A stretch of DNA of 64,000 nucleotides from Sipunculus nudus (lineage: Eukaryota > Annelida > Sipuncula > Golfingiida > Sipunculidae), in the NCBI GenBank assembly GCA_026874595.1, contig CM049313.1:61736659-61800658 (forward strand), written 5' to 3'. The notes under the pieces were generated by a model. That model searched no databases, had not been told where the DNA came from, and was given only the letters and a program-made list of their open reading frames with translations. Each line of letters opens with the position of its first letter. The first letter of the stretch is position 1. Of this stretch, positions 32,546 through 45,097 are shown piece by piece. A program made the position numbers and the translations under genes.

Positions 32546-35500
32546 GTACATACACATTACGATTCAGCCTTCAGAGAGAAGATACTTTTGTAGTACTCAG
32601 CAAAATGAAGCTGATAAATCCAACCCTTTTTAAAATCTATTAAGTTGTCTTTGTTTGCTGGAGGGATTTTGGCAGATTTCTCAGTACTTTTGGTTTTATA
32701 GCTTTTGCTCTGAGTTGTTGAAGGATTCCACCTTTTAAATAAAAAATAGTAACTTTTAACATCATTTTGATAATTATTACTGTATAAATTGATCTCAGAG
32801 ACTTTTTGAATGAATAATTTGAATTTTAATGTTTTCTATCTGTATGATGTAATATCATAGGGAAATTCAATTTAATCTGTCCACTGGATCATAAAAAAAG
32901 TATATAAAATTGCATACATTTCATGGTATTCATTATTGGCATTTTCAGTTTTATTCACTGCAAAGGAAAATCATTTAAATGAAGAATATTGTTTTTACTA
33001 TTTATTGATACTTGATCAGGTTTGAAATAAGAATGATATTATTTAGCTATGCATGAATGAAGATGAATGTAAAATTTTATGAGAGACATATGGTAATTTA
33101 AAGTAAAAGAAATCAATAAATTATACATATAGTTCTCAAAACCTTATATGTGACCATGAAAAGTAGGTCAAGGTCATACTTCAGGAGCACCTCAAACCTG
33201 CTTTCTTTGCCTAACCACCATGATCAATACACAGCAAATATATGGAGGCATGCCAGTAGTAGCTAAACAGACTTGCAGTCAAAACTCTAGAACTGTCATA
33301 TACAGGGAAGGGGGGTAGAATAAACATCTGTCAGTTGTATATCAGCAGGCTCTGCTTTATGTGGATCTGTATGTAGTGGTATGGATCTTTATATAGTAGA
33401 GGTTTTTTAAAGATTTTCCATTGCTGAACCTGCCTTGGTTTATTTGATTTTATACTGTACAGATTGACCTGGATTTACGCCAGCTTCACTGTCACATAAA
33501 CTGGTCTGTATTGATCAGTTAAGTTCTCTGTAGTTATATATTAAGAAAAGCTTTTCCACTGAGGATTAATAGAGGGCAAGCTGTTTTGTGATTACAAAAC
33601 ACAAGTCGGACCTCTTTTTGGGCACAGAAAGACAGAAAGCTTAATACAATACATGTGTTCAGTGCAGAGTGATTAATAAAGAAACAAAATAATTAAAAAA
33701 TAATACCAAAATGTGGAAATCTTACAAATGTTTGAATGAGCTCCATATTATATAGGATTTGATTTTCCGATTCAAGTAGGTCAAAAAATATTTTATTCAC
33801 ATAGCATATTTGAATATGAGGGGATCATGTTAATGTGACATAAATTAAATTATATAAATTGGAGAATTTTTTGTAATAGGAAGAAGTTTAAAATACAAGA
33901 TTTGATGTCAGGTAATTATAACATGGAAAATTACAGTGAAAATATTTACAAGATACTGACAAAAAGTATCTTCATGTGTACATTATGTCTTTTAATCAGG
34001 AATGGTTCTTTTGAATCTGATAATCCTGGAGGTGTTATAATCATTCTTACTGTGCAGGTCTTCAAATTAATAAAAACCTAGTCCTGGGGCTTGCTAGTTA
34101 AACCTATATTCACTGGTCCAATTGTCTTGTTGGCCTGATGCTTAATGTATCAGAATATATACCTGTACTTAGAAGATGGTTGGTTGAATGTCATTGGTAA
34201 GTATTGTCAAGCATTGTCATTTTCCACTTGTTTTCCAGGAACCCATTCTTAAAAACAGAAACAAAGTTCATGCAGCTACCTTGCATGCACTGGAGCATGT
34301 CATTTTATCTTTTTCTTAGAACTCAAACCTGTAGAGTTGAATACCTGTGGTCTTTGTTCATTATACTTCCTTGTTGGTTACTTTGAACAGTTTTGCATTT
34401 ATATGGGTCATATTCAGTCATAATAATGGAAATATACTCAGATCTTGCAAGTTAAGCTGTGTTGGTAAACAGGATACTAAATTCGCTGATAAATTGCATC
34501 AGTTTATGGATAGGGAAGAGTTGACATTGTATGTATTCAGTCATGGATTATTGTGTCAAAATTCATATCTTTGGTATGGTGATAATATTTAATTGTATGT
34601 TAGCCTTACAAAGCAGAGAGTGCCATCTGTAAGTCATTACTATTTGTTACCTTTATAGGAATATGGATACATTTCCAGGTTTACTGAAGGGGTATCACAT
34701 ATAGTGCAGTTAGTTCCTAACATGATGTAGTATATCTCAGTCAATGCCTTTTGAATGAAAATCAAGATATCTGGCTTTAGAAAGTTCCTGGCTTAAAAAT
34801 TTGATCATTGTTATCAACAAGCCTTGTTAGAATCTGCATTGCACATGTGTACAACCTGTGAAACATTATGAGATGATAATGACAGGGTTAACAGAATCCA
34901 GAATATGATCTTGCACTATAATCAGAATGATATGAAAAAAGTTTGGGCTGAAATCTTTACCCTGATTCAAAGAACTTGCGTTAATGACACCAAAAACCAT
35001 TTGTAGCTATTTGAAGACGAGAACCAAACAACAGATGCCTTGTGAATGTATTAAATCTCAATGAACATGTTTCAATGGTCCAGCTTGAAACTCTAAGATG
35101 TTTACATCAAGCATTAAGCAATGATTCACAGTACTCATAAACAAAACATGAATGTTTCATAATCCCAAATTTCAACCCTATTAGGCTTGATCAAGAAACC
35201 ATTATATCTGCCATATTCATGCGCCACTAAGGAGCACTTTGATCCTCCATAAATCAATATTAAAAGTTTTTCAAGATAATGAAGAAAGATTCGCCAGCTT
35301 TGTGTGTTTCTTGTTAAATCAACTGAAAGCTTTCCTAACAGTTCTTCAGCTATTGATAGAAAACCCGAGATAGGTTTATATTCTAATTACTTTAAATTGT
35401 TAAAAAATCTAGGCTCTCATCAACTATGTATCATACAGTCTACCCTTAAATTGCCATTAAAAAGACCATTTACAATGCCATCAGTGGCCACAAATAGGTT

Positions 35501-37699
35501 TTACTGTATTGATCTACCACATCCATTAGATCTTCAATCAAACATCTGTTTTAGCTGTGACCTTAAATGCATTGCGCTTCATCTTCTAATTTTATGGAAC
35601 CACCTACAGTAGGTGCATGGCATAATGTTTGAGTAAGGATGATCTTTATAGAGATTAGTGGTTGTAATTGGTTATTAAGTCATGTTTGGTGGTTGAAGGG
35701 AAATAAAGAGCCAGTGATCAATTAATAATCATGTATTTTATACCCCTTTCATACTTCTGTAAAAAATCCCACTATAAATCAGTATTCATTGAAGACTATA
35801 GATAAAACGTGTCATAGTAGTAATCATTTACACATTGACATCTGGAGGTGTCTGGAGTGATCCAGCTTGTATAGTAACACAGTCAGGCAGATGGCACTAC
35901 TAATAATAACAGACCACAGGACACACTGAATGGTCAAGGTAAGGGGGCAGTTGTTGACACTTGTCTAATGACAGAAATTCAATTTCTGGATAACAGATGT
36001 CTTTGCATGAGCATTTATAATCAATACAAAGATCCAAATGATTTAATAAATTATGAAAGAAAATGACCGATCATGGATGTAATTGATAAATCGGCACACC
36101 AGTAATAATGATGTATATACTATAATTCATTAAGGTTTATGTTATTAAAGTCTTTTTACATAACCATGCATTTATACCATGCAAAAAGTCAGTTATCAGA
36201 TATTTTGATTTCAAGTTTGCTTTAATGAGAAATTAATATAGGTTTGTAAATGCAAATTGACCATCAAATTTACCAGATGTTTGTCTTGACATTTGAATGA
36301 TTAAAATTCTGACTAAAAATAATTCAGGATTCTGTTTTGAAATAAACTTTCAAATTTGACATTGTTTAACATGGCATTAATATACTTTAACTCAAAAGGC
36401 AAGGTTGAAGAGATTTTCATTTAATCATGAAGATTAAATTCTACTACTGGTATGTAAATCGATAACTGAGAAATTTTACAACCGCCATAACGTGTGGATG
36501 GATTAATCCTACAATACATCATGTGTTATCATTTATCATTAGTTATCATCATCGTTATTCATCATCAGCAAGTAAATAAGATAATAAGAGACTACACCTT
36601 ACCTTTTAAAAGAAAGTATGTCTCACTTGTAAATTTCTTCATTCCTTCATTATGATAAATTATTTAAATCACAAAGTAACACACGTACCTGTCATCAGTT
36701 CAGTGGTAGTGTCTTATTTAAGATGATTTATCCCAAGTTATGGTACCAGATTTGTCAGAGACTGTGGAGGCTGGGTTAGTAGCCAGATATTTTGCTGTTT
36801 TTATTTCTCGGATTTTTTTTGCCATTCACTGGCAGCAGTGTCAGGTTTATAATTTATTTATACAGAGTAGTAAGCTGTGCCTGGTGTGACTGTCAAGCAA
36901 GGCTTAATGTGTCTGCTGCCAGCCCTCAGGGAAAGGATTTATAAACTCTGGAATGTACAGCAGTTGAGAAAAAGACACAGCAAGTCATGGAGCTTATAGG
37001 TCACTCTGTTAACATGATATGTTAATTAACTAATTGTTGTAACAATGTGTTGTGACATATAGTGACAGTGTAGGTTTCTGTTGTGCGTATGAATGCTCTA
37101 CTGTTGCAGTACTGTTGATGCTGTGGTAGCAATCTGTGGTCGGGCTGTGTGACCTGGGAGGTATCTGTACAGTTATTTTGCTGCACCATTGTTGCCACCA
37201 TTTTCATAATTTTCTTTCCCAGTGTTTTTTCTAATGAAGGATACAATATGGATGGTAGTTGTTGTATTTGTCAACAACATTTTGTGCACACTGTTTCGGG
37301 TTCCATTTAACTTTGAAAAAATATATCCTGTTATGTAAGGATATTGAAAATGTTTCATGCTGTTTAATATTTGTTGCTATGGTGATAGAGGGATGAATAC
37401 ATTACCTTGAACATATGTCATGACTACTCTCAATGGTCACTTTATTGCCTCGCTGACCACATTGCGGCCAAGCTTAATTTATTCATTGATCTAATTATTG
37501 CCTTAGTTATCGGCAGAATATTGCCTTTATTGCTGCACCGGCAATTAGACACAAGCATGACTATCTCTTTATCTTTCTATTGTAATGTATTTATTTCCAA
37601 ACATTATCTCTCTCTCTTTATCATCTTGATAGTGTCATCACAGATGAATTTTATCACTGAATGATGTGTTAAGTCAGATTCTCCTGATAGGAGAGACTT
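32546..37699. other. long AT-rich stretch without recognised genes
   Basis: No array or element was recognised in about 5.1 kb. Fragments such as AAGTAGGTCAAGGTCATACT near 33162 echo the element core phrase (GTGACCTTGACCTACTTTTC) and may be relics. A strong acceptor-like tract TTCCACTTGTTTTCCAG ends at 34239 and is followed by 26 open codons (EPILKNRNKVHAATLHA...), but it has no clear donor and does not fit the phase of the 32496 exon. The 102-codon ORF at 35304-35612 has no motif. Confidence 0.4.
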
Positions 37700-39055
37700 T
37701 TCATTTATTGATCATAGATCTCTACCTATCATAGATCAGGTCATCACAGTCCCTGGTTCCTGGATATTTTGATAAGAGCTCCTGTGATCACAGTCCCTGG
37801 TTCTTGGATCTTTTGATCAGAGCTTCTGTGATAACAATCCTCAGATCTTGGATCTCTTTATCATAGATCAGTGATCACAGTCCCAGGATCTTGGATCTCT
37901 TTATAATAGATCAGGTGATTACAGTCCCTGGATCATGGATCTCTTTATCATAGATCAGGTGATTACAGTCCCAGGATCATGGATCTCTTTATAATAGATC
38001 AGGTGATTACAGTCCCTGGATCATTGGATCTCTTTATAATAGATCAGGTGATTACAGTCCCTGGATCATGGATCTCTTGATCATAGATCAGGTGATTACA
38101 GTCCCTGGATCATGGATCTCTTGATCATAGATCAGGTGATTACAGTCCCAGGATCATGGATCTCTTTATAATAGATCAGGTGATTACAGTCCCTGGATCA
38201 TGGATCTCTTTATAATAGATCAGGTGATTACAGTCCCAGGATCTTGGATCTCTTGATCATAGATCAGGTGATTACAGTTTCTGGATCATGGATCTCTTTA
38301 TAATAGATCAGGTGATTACAGTCCCTGGATCATGGATCTCTTGATCATAGATCAGGTGATTACAGTCCCTAGATCATGGATCTCTTGATCATAGATCAGG
38401 TGATTACAGTCGCTGGATCATGGATCTCTTGATCATAGATCAGGTGATTACAGTCCCTGGATCATGGATCTCTTGATCATAGATCAGGTGATTACAGTCC
38501 CTGGATCATGGATCTCTTGATCATAGATCAGGTGATTACAGTCCCTTGATCATGGATCTCTTGATCATAGATCAGGTGATTACAGTCCCAGGATCATGGA
38601 TCTCTTTATAATAGATCAGGTGATTACAGTCCCAGGATCTTGGATCTCTTGATCATAGATCAGGTGATTACAGTCCCTAGATCATGGATCTCTTTATAAT
38701 AGATCAGGTGATTACAGTCCCTGGATCATGGATCTCTTTATAATAGATCAGGTGATTACAGTCCCTGGATCATGGATCTTTTCTTAATAGATCAGGTGAT
38801 TACAGTCCCTGGATCTTGGATCTTCTTGGTCATAAATCTTTTGATCACATGTCCTTGGATCATTGGTCTCTTTATCATAAATCACTTGATCACATGTCCC
38901 TGGATCATAGATCTCTTGATCATAAATCTCTTGATCACATATAAATTTGATCATGGGTCTCTTGATCATGTATCTTTTGGCAGTTGATCTAGGTTCTTTC
39001 AAATATGGATATCTTAGTCATGGATCTAATATCCTAGATATCTTAATAATTAGTT
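37700..39055 (+). repeat. GATC-rich 44-bp minisatellite, about 30 copies
   Basis: The monomer is ATCAGGTGATTACAGTCCCT followed by GGATCATGGATCTCTTTATAATAG (44 bp). A second version has CTCTTGATCATAG instead of CTCTTTATAATAG, and AGGATC alternates with TGGATC. The centre (about 37900-38800) is homogeneous. Both edges (37700-37880 and 38810-39055) contain decayed units with altered length, like the 34-bp array at 5 kb. ORFs on both strands near 38772-39002 are repeat shadows. Confidence 0.95.
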
Positions 39056-40090
39056 TATTGTATTGTAAGAGGTTTTATAATATATACAATAACTGCTCCC
39101 ATTCGTTACAGTTGGCATCACTTTTCAAAAACTGATTGATTCAGTATAAAATCAAACATGATTAAAAAGACAAGTACAGTTGACTGACAGCTAATAATGA
39201 GTCAGCCCTGTATTTAGAACCTAGCAAGATATCAGCAAGATAAGCAGTTTACAGTCTGAAAATTAATGAGTATGGTTTACTGCTTGTCATTTCTCAGATT
39301 CAAGTCAAAGTTTTGCAAAACTGGCATATATATACTAATATGGTAAGTCACACCACACAAATCAGGCCAGGTTGTATACATGCTATCATTCATATATGGT
39401 AAGGACTCCTGTACCAAACATGCTGAGGGTATTAACTGTGCACATGTACGTCCATCCTCTGTAATCTTATCAGAGTTGACAAATATTGCAAATACTAATA
39501 CAAAGATAAGACTGAGCTCTTTGTATCAAGTGGTACCAGGGAATTATAATTATTAATGGTACTGTTATACACAACCTATGTAATGTTATGATTATGACCA
39601 CACCAGAAGCCTCATTTACAATACAAACATTTTATATAGCAGTTTTTTTTTTCTCACATTTATAACCCTGAATTTGAAGTTTATTACAGTTTGATGTTTA
39701 TTCCAGTATACATCAGGCTTGCTTCCATGGGTCAGAATAAATTTTCAGGAATAAATCAAACTAAAGCATTGCTTAATTGTGTGTAATTACAGACTGTGAT
39801 TAATTTATTCTGGGTAATGATATATTTATGCTTAAGGTTATTAAAAATGGAGGATTTTCTCAAATTTCAGCTTCAGTTTTGCAAAGAAAATATAAAAAAA
39901 AGTATTACTTTATTGCCAGCTGCTGACAATGTTTTTCCTGCCTTCCCTCTGACTTTAAAAATAAGCTATAATGACTTTAAACGTTACTTAATGTATCTTT
40001 ATAAGATAAAACTTACAGCTATATGTAGCAATAAAGCAGACAGTTTTATTGTATCACAATTTTATATAAATTTTTAAAAGTGACATTAAT
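39056..40090. other. no feature recognised
   Basis: AT-rich. The 93-codon ORF at 39796-40077 has low complexity and no motif. Confidence 0.45.
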
Positions 40091-40298
40091 GGTCATCCAT
40101 TTTTGTTCTCTTGCTTTAATTCCTTCCTCTATTCACTTTTTCATTTCTTTATCTTATTTTCTCTCACTCCTATTCTCTCTCACCCTTACACATCATAATA
40201 CTATTACTCACACTCTCTCTCATGTACTCACTCATTTTCACTCATTCCTTCTCAATCACTCACTCATTCACTCACTCATTGACTTTCTCTCTATCTCC

Positions 40299-40358
<60 letters not shown>

Positions 40359-40398
40359 TACTTGCTTTCATTTTCTTTCACTTTCACCCCCCCCCCCC
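40091..40398 (+). repeat. polypyrimidine tract with (TC)n and C12
   Basis: About 300 bp is heavily biased to C and T on the + strand. It holds CACT/CATT-like units (40190-40290), a (TC)n run at 40305-40358 with single interruptions, and 12 cytosines at 40387-40398. Such mirror-symmetric homopurine/homopyrimidine DNA can form triplex structures (established for H-DNA). The ORFs with long LSLSLS runs are artefacts. Confidence 0.9.
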
Positions 40399-41764
40399 TT
40401 AGAATTTGTGTTCACATTTAACAGTGTACCGGTTTATTATGTCCATTGCTAGACCAGGTCAACTTGAGTTGTCAGTCTTATCATGATTTTGGGTCAGGGG
40501 TTAAAGGTCAAGGACTATCAGGCAACCACAGCTCGTAATAATAACTTACCTCTCTTTATTCAAAGGAAACTGCTTAAACTCCAAATTTCACTAAGGGTCT
40601 CTAATGTACACATATTATCCCAGGACCAGTGGAGGTAGCCTTCACTGGCAGAACCCTACAGAATCGGCCAGCATGATCATGAAGAAGTGAGAGCAGTCCG
40701 CAGTCTGATGTTAGTACATGTTAGTTGTTTTACTATGTTGATAAAATATATGTCAGAAGTAGTTTTATTTGACATAAACAGGAAATCTGCAAAAAATCAG
40801 AGTTGTTATTTGTTTATTTATTATAAAAGACACATACACCATAATTATGAAACCGATGGAAGTGGATCTGAGTGTAAAGGAGTGACCTCTGGTGGTGAAA
40901 AGCAGGACAGCTTAATTATACAATTCATGATCATGTATTTCTCTGTTACCAGGGAAATACCAGGCTTATCTAATACTGATACAATGACCCATTGGTAGCA
41001 CAAACAGTGCATGCCCGGTCTTTTGTGTCTCATAATTACTAAACATTAGGTAAACATTCAAGAGGTATGAAATTACAAGGAGGAAGGAAGCAATAAAACA
41101 CAGTGCAGTGATGTGGAGACCTAGTGACTGCAGGGCATAACCAGACAAACTAGTGCATTGCTCTAATTATCATTATATTCATGCAGTATGTCATTGTGAT
41201 TAATTAACCATTACTATTATATAAAAGGTGATAGCATAATAAACATGTTAATATAATACCAGTCATGATCAGCAGGGGAAAAAATAAAAATATAACCATA
41301 TGCAGTAGATATAAGAAACACAAATATAACAATAATTAATGAGTTGATATAACCCTGTGACCTCATGGCAGTGCAGTGTATGATTTATTAAAGTTATACT
41401 TGAGCAGTTTTGGATTATTAATTTAACTGTTCATGCAGGAAATAGTTTGATAGTACCAGTACATTGTAAAACTCATTAGCCACACTGTTTTTTGTGCAGC
41501 TGGCAGCATGCCCAGGACCGCATTTCTATACAACTGTTGTACTTATGTATGGCAGTGCAAACTTGGTTATAATGTGCAGAAGTTAAGGGTAACAAACATT
41601 GAACACCATTACTAAATAATGAATGTTAACAAATGTGGGGGTGACTGTACGAGAAAGGTTCATTGCCACATCCTTTTTTAGAATATCACAACCTTTTTTT
41701 ATGGTGGTAACTCCCTCCATGTGTTTAAATGCCAGCTCAACTCAGTTTTAGAGCTAGGGCGGAA
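40399..41764. other. no feature recognised
   Basis: Mixed AT-rich DNA. The 103-codon ORF at 40687-40998 has no recognisable domain or splice context and is taken as chance. Confidence 0.4.
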
Positions 41765-42054
41765 GCACACACTTCCTTAAATTTTACATATTAACCAGAC
41801 CAGATACCACACCTGTGGGCCCTGGACCTGTAATATTGTCCCCTTTGCTGCCCAGGACATACTGCTGAGGGACCCCAAAAAAGAACACTCAGTGTGTTTA
41901 CTCACAGATATGGCTGTGGGGCATGACCTTCCCATTAAGCCTGTAGGTGGGGGCCAACTCTGAAAAATCTCCCCACACCTAGGCTGATATGTCAAATCTG
42001 TGGATCTCCTGGCTTAGAGTCCTGTGCCCTGCCCTTAAACCACAGAAGCTGGTG
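41765..42054 (-). mobile_element. tRNA-headed SINE, copy 2, 3'-truncated
   Basis: Read on the minus strand it starts GCTTCTGTGGTTTAAGGGCA, GGACTCTAAGCCAGGAG and continues with the family body (GGCCCCCACCTACAGGCTTA, ATGGGAAGGTCATGCCCCAC). Box B is destroyed. It stops near 41765, before the tail. It lies about 0.9 kb from copy 3 in the opposite orientation. The 72-codon minus ORF inside is a shadow. Confidence 0.8.
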
Positions 42055-42959
42055 TGACAGCCTTGTGTTCTCACTGACCTGACAGTTGATTACTGGTTTT
42101 TGTTTATTCTTGCTTAGTGTAGAAATGTCAACACAGTTACCGAGCCTTTAGGGAACTCATTTTTTGGGACAGGGTACCCATGATAATAACATACAGCTGG
42201 TAGATAATATATTGATTATCTCTGCCAAGTCTGCTGTACATTTCATTGGGGAACAACTGTCTTAGGAATGCTGACATTTATACAGAACATAAATCTAGGG
42301 GTAAATATCACTGTATCACTGTAGTCGTCAATTTCCATTGTCAAGAAAACTGACAGAGGTTAATTTTTTTATTTGTATGTTTTAGTTTTGTTTTACATTT
42401 AAGATATTTTAGTGGTTATTTATTGGGGTTTTTTTGTTTTTGTTTTTTTTTTACATGGAAGTGTTCATTACATTTTAAAGTGGACCTACATACGGAATGT
42501 CTGTGTGTACATCCATCTCCCAATAAAGCACCATCACAGTTGCTGACATCTGGTGGGATAATTTGATACTATTAGGCTATATCATTGGTTTATAATCGTC
42601 AAACATTTTGAACTTGAGTGCAGCTACCATCTTAAAAATAAAAACCAAACTTGGCAGACCATTGGCTGTCTTAGTGTTACTGCAATAAATGTTAACTTTG
42701 TATGTATATATAAAATCATATGTTTACTGAGATTACTGTTGGAGTGCTTTATCAGTGATAAGTTGTCCTAGTGTGTGTTATTAATCAGGGTAAGATTACC
42801 ATTAATAACATGTTTAGATTGAGTAATATATTGTACATTAGACTTACATCTCCTAAAAAGCCGAGGTTTGGGGCTTGACTTGGCCTGCAAAATGTTGGCT
42901 GGCTTAAACTGACCTGAAAGCCTGTCCATTTGACATTGTTACAAAGTACCTGTTTTATA
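42055..42959. other. no feature between two SINEs
   Basis: AT- and T-rich with a T9-type run near 42431-42452; nothing else recognised. Confidence 0.45.
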
Positions 42960-43352
42960 CCGGCTTCTTTGGCTCAGGGGTAGAGCGCAGGACTCAAAGC
43001 TGGGAGATTGTGAGTTCGAACCTCAGCCGAGGCGGTGAGGTTTTTTCATGGTCGGCCCCCACCCAGGGTGAGCACTCTGCAGGCTTAATGGGAAGGTCGT
43101 GCCCAACGACCATGTTTCACTCACAAACGAGTGCGCCTTTTGGGGGTCCTCGGTAGTATGATTACCAACCCAGGGCCCGCAGGTGCAGTAGTCACAGGGC
43201 CTGGTTAACGCCAGAATATCAAATGAGAGAACGCTTGTGATACTGCCCTGTCACATAGTCGGAAACCGGAATGGAAATCTGCAGAAGTACATATAATTAA
43301 ATAAGCTAGCATTAAAAAAATGGAGGGGGTTACCTCAAACAAAAAAATTATC
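42960..43352 (+). mobile_element. tRNA-headed SINE, copy 3 (best preserved head)
   Basis: The head CGGCTTCTTTGGCTCAGGGG (box A region) and GTGAGTTCGAACCTCAGCC (intact box B) keep the RNA polymerase III promoter of a tRNA ancestor. The body shows CCCCCACCCAGGGTGAGC, TTAATGGGAAGGTCGTGCCC and GGAAACCGGAATGGAAATCT. The 3' end is AAATGGAGGGGGTTACCTCA followed by a short A-rich tail. Length is about 390 bp. Mollusc genomes are known to carry tRNA-derived SINE families such as RUDI; assignment to one needs a search. Confidence 0.88.
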
Positions 43353-43434
43353 AAGAATTTTTGATTTTCCAGTGTACCCTTTTTTACTAGTGTCAGAAGT
43401 TACTTAATAACTAGATAAAAAATATGTGTTCATG

Positions 43435-43580
43435 TACAGTGAAACCTGAGTTATGAGACCACCCTTGGGACTTACTAAAATTGGTCTTAATTCACACATG
43501 GTCTTAACAGACAGGTAAGTTAACTTAAAAGACAGGTGGTCTAATAAAACTGGTGGTCTTTCAGAGAGGTTCCACTGTGT
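43435..43580 (+). mobile_element. MITE family 1, copy 1
   Basis: The termini TACAGTGAAACCT and AGGTTCCACTGTGT form an imperfect inverted repeat. Internal GAGACCACCC and repeated GACAGGT/GGTGGTCT hexamers are shared with the copy at 55734. Size about 145 bp. No coding capacity; the overlapping minus ORF is chance. Confidence 0.7.
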
Positions 43581-44613
43581 GTTGTGTAGATTCTGGGTGT
43601 TTGTCTGCTTTGTTGGTTTAGTGAAAGATCTGAAGCTGACCGATCTTTAAAAAAATGTGAAGGTTTTACAGTTTTGAAATATCCTGTGTATGCAATGTGC
43701 GCCCATTTCATTATGCTTTTAATCACATATACACCTTTGCAAAGACAGTTATTTATTTCCTCAAGTGGTATTACCTAATTGTCTTTTGTTATGGAGAGGT
43801 AACTTTAAATATTGGTAATCAGACTAAAACATAAAAGGCATAAATAGGTGCAAAGGATTCCGCCTAGATATCTCAGTACTAAAGACTATAGATACAGATA
43901 TTTTCTGATTTATACCTATTTACTACACTGAAGTGACAGATATATTGTTTTTTTCTGAATTGGAAAGCCATTAAACATTCATGTGGAAAGTGTGTGAGAG
44001 GAAATTCCAGGATTGACACACAATATCAGTGAACTTGGTAAATGTGAATCAGGGATATTGATTATTAATCCTCACTATGATAATTATTTCAGAAAAAGGC
44101 CGTGGAACTTTCTGATGGATTGCACTGCTTCTCTCTGTGGTAGTGATGTTCATGACCTTGACATACAAGTGACCTCTCAACCTCCAACCCCAACACCCCT
44201 ACACCTTGGGATCTTGGACCCAACCATGTAACAACCATGATCTCCTTATTTAGTTTACACCTTTGGTTTTGGGGGTGTCAGATGTGCATATATAACATTT
44301 ATACTTTGATCCTTTCTTGTAAATACAGTCATCTGTTGGGAGGAGAGATGTTTTGTGTATAATAGGGTTTGTATAATAATACAAATTTGTGTATAATAGG
44401 GTTTGTTTTATTCTGCTCTAAGTGTACAGGCCATGATTTCTGTATATAACCAAGTAAGGTAAAAAGTGTTTCTTGTGGAGTAAATATTTAACATTGTCCT
44501 CAGCTTTCATAGATCACAAGTCAATTTGCTCTCCTGCTGTCGTCTTATCCAGTGCTTTTGAGAAATATCATAGAAAAACCTGTCATTTGGTAAACTTGGC
44601 TGTTCATATCTAG
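43581..44613. other. no secure feature; one weak exon-like spot
   Basis: At 44093-44139 an acceptor (TAATTATTTCAG) and a donor (CTCTGTG|GTAGTG) frame 47 open bases reading KRPWNFLMDCTASLC in the phase needed by the 18193 exon. This competes with the 32496 candidate and is weaker. A small direct repeat GTGTATAATAGGGTTTGT occurs at about 44356 and 44391. Confidence 0.3.
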
Positions 44614-44689
44614 GACAGCTTGTACTGCAGCTATGAGGATCATTAACATTAGACAGCTTGTACCGCAGCTCTGAGGATCATTAACATTC
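44614..44689 (+). repeat. 38-bp tandem duplication
   Basis: GACAGCTTGTACTGCAGCTA..GAGGATCATTAACATT at 44614 recurs at 44652 with two or three substitutions. Confidence 0.85.
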
Positions 44690-44769
44690 AGTATACAGTT
44701 CAGTTTTCATGATCAGCAGGTGACTGTATCACTGTTGGGAATCTCCTTCATCGGGTATTTTAGATGCTA

Positions 44770-45097
44770 TTATCCCCTTGCAATGAAGTTGCAGGAGAGG
44801 ATATAGTCACACCTCCTTTCATGTGTCCTCCCTCTTTCCGTCCGTCATTCCGATTATTCGGGAATTTTCTCTGTGGGTCAATTTTAAACCATACCCTTTT
44901 GCCTAAACCTTTCATCTTTCACATACGGCTCACCCACACATTAATGAAGAACTCTATTGATTTTGATGTCATGGGGTCAAAGGTTAAAGCCATGTCCCAG
45001 AGTAATAGACAGACAGAAATACTTGTGTAATACCCCCCATATGAATATGCTTCGGTGCCAGGGGATGCTCTGCTTTGCGATGCCCTTGTGGTGAATC
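44770..45097 (+). mobile_element. element E: small GTCC-type repeat
   Basis: The left end ATCCCCTTGCAATGAAGTTG CAGGAGAGGATATAG and the right end GGTGCCAGGGGATGC contain a near-inverted repeat (ATCCCCTTGC versus ATCCCCTGGC). TCCGTCCGTCATTCCG follows the left end as in element C (CCGTCATTCCGTCC). The 88-codon ORF across it is a repeat shadow. Probably a short non-autonomous relative of elements B-D (inference). Confidence 0.55.

Noticed and set aside
34240-34317. Strong acceptor followed by 26 open codons (EPILKNRNKVHAATLHA)
   Set aside because: No convincing donor before the stop, and its phase does not fit the proposed upstream exons.
35304-35612. 102-codon plus-strand ORF
   Set aside because: No recognisable motif, no flanking splice or promoter signals, and low-GC codon content like the background.
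40080-40421. 113-codon serine/leucine-rich ORF
   Set aside because: Translation of the polypyrimidine and (TC)n tract.
40687-40998. 103-codon plus-strand ORF
   Set aside because: No motif and no splice-site support.
42960-43035. Stand-alone tRNA gene
   Set aside because: The box A/box B head continues into a shared SINE body, and a clean cloverleaf with acceptor stem was not evident.
44093-44139. 47-bp exon-like spot in the phase of the 18193 exon
   Set aside because: It competes with the better candidate at 32496; acceptor and donor are only fair, and the sequence following resembles repeat text.
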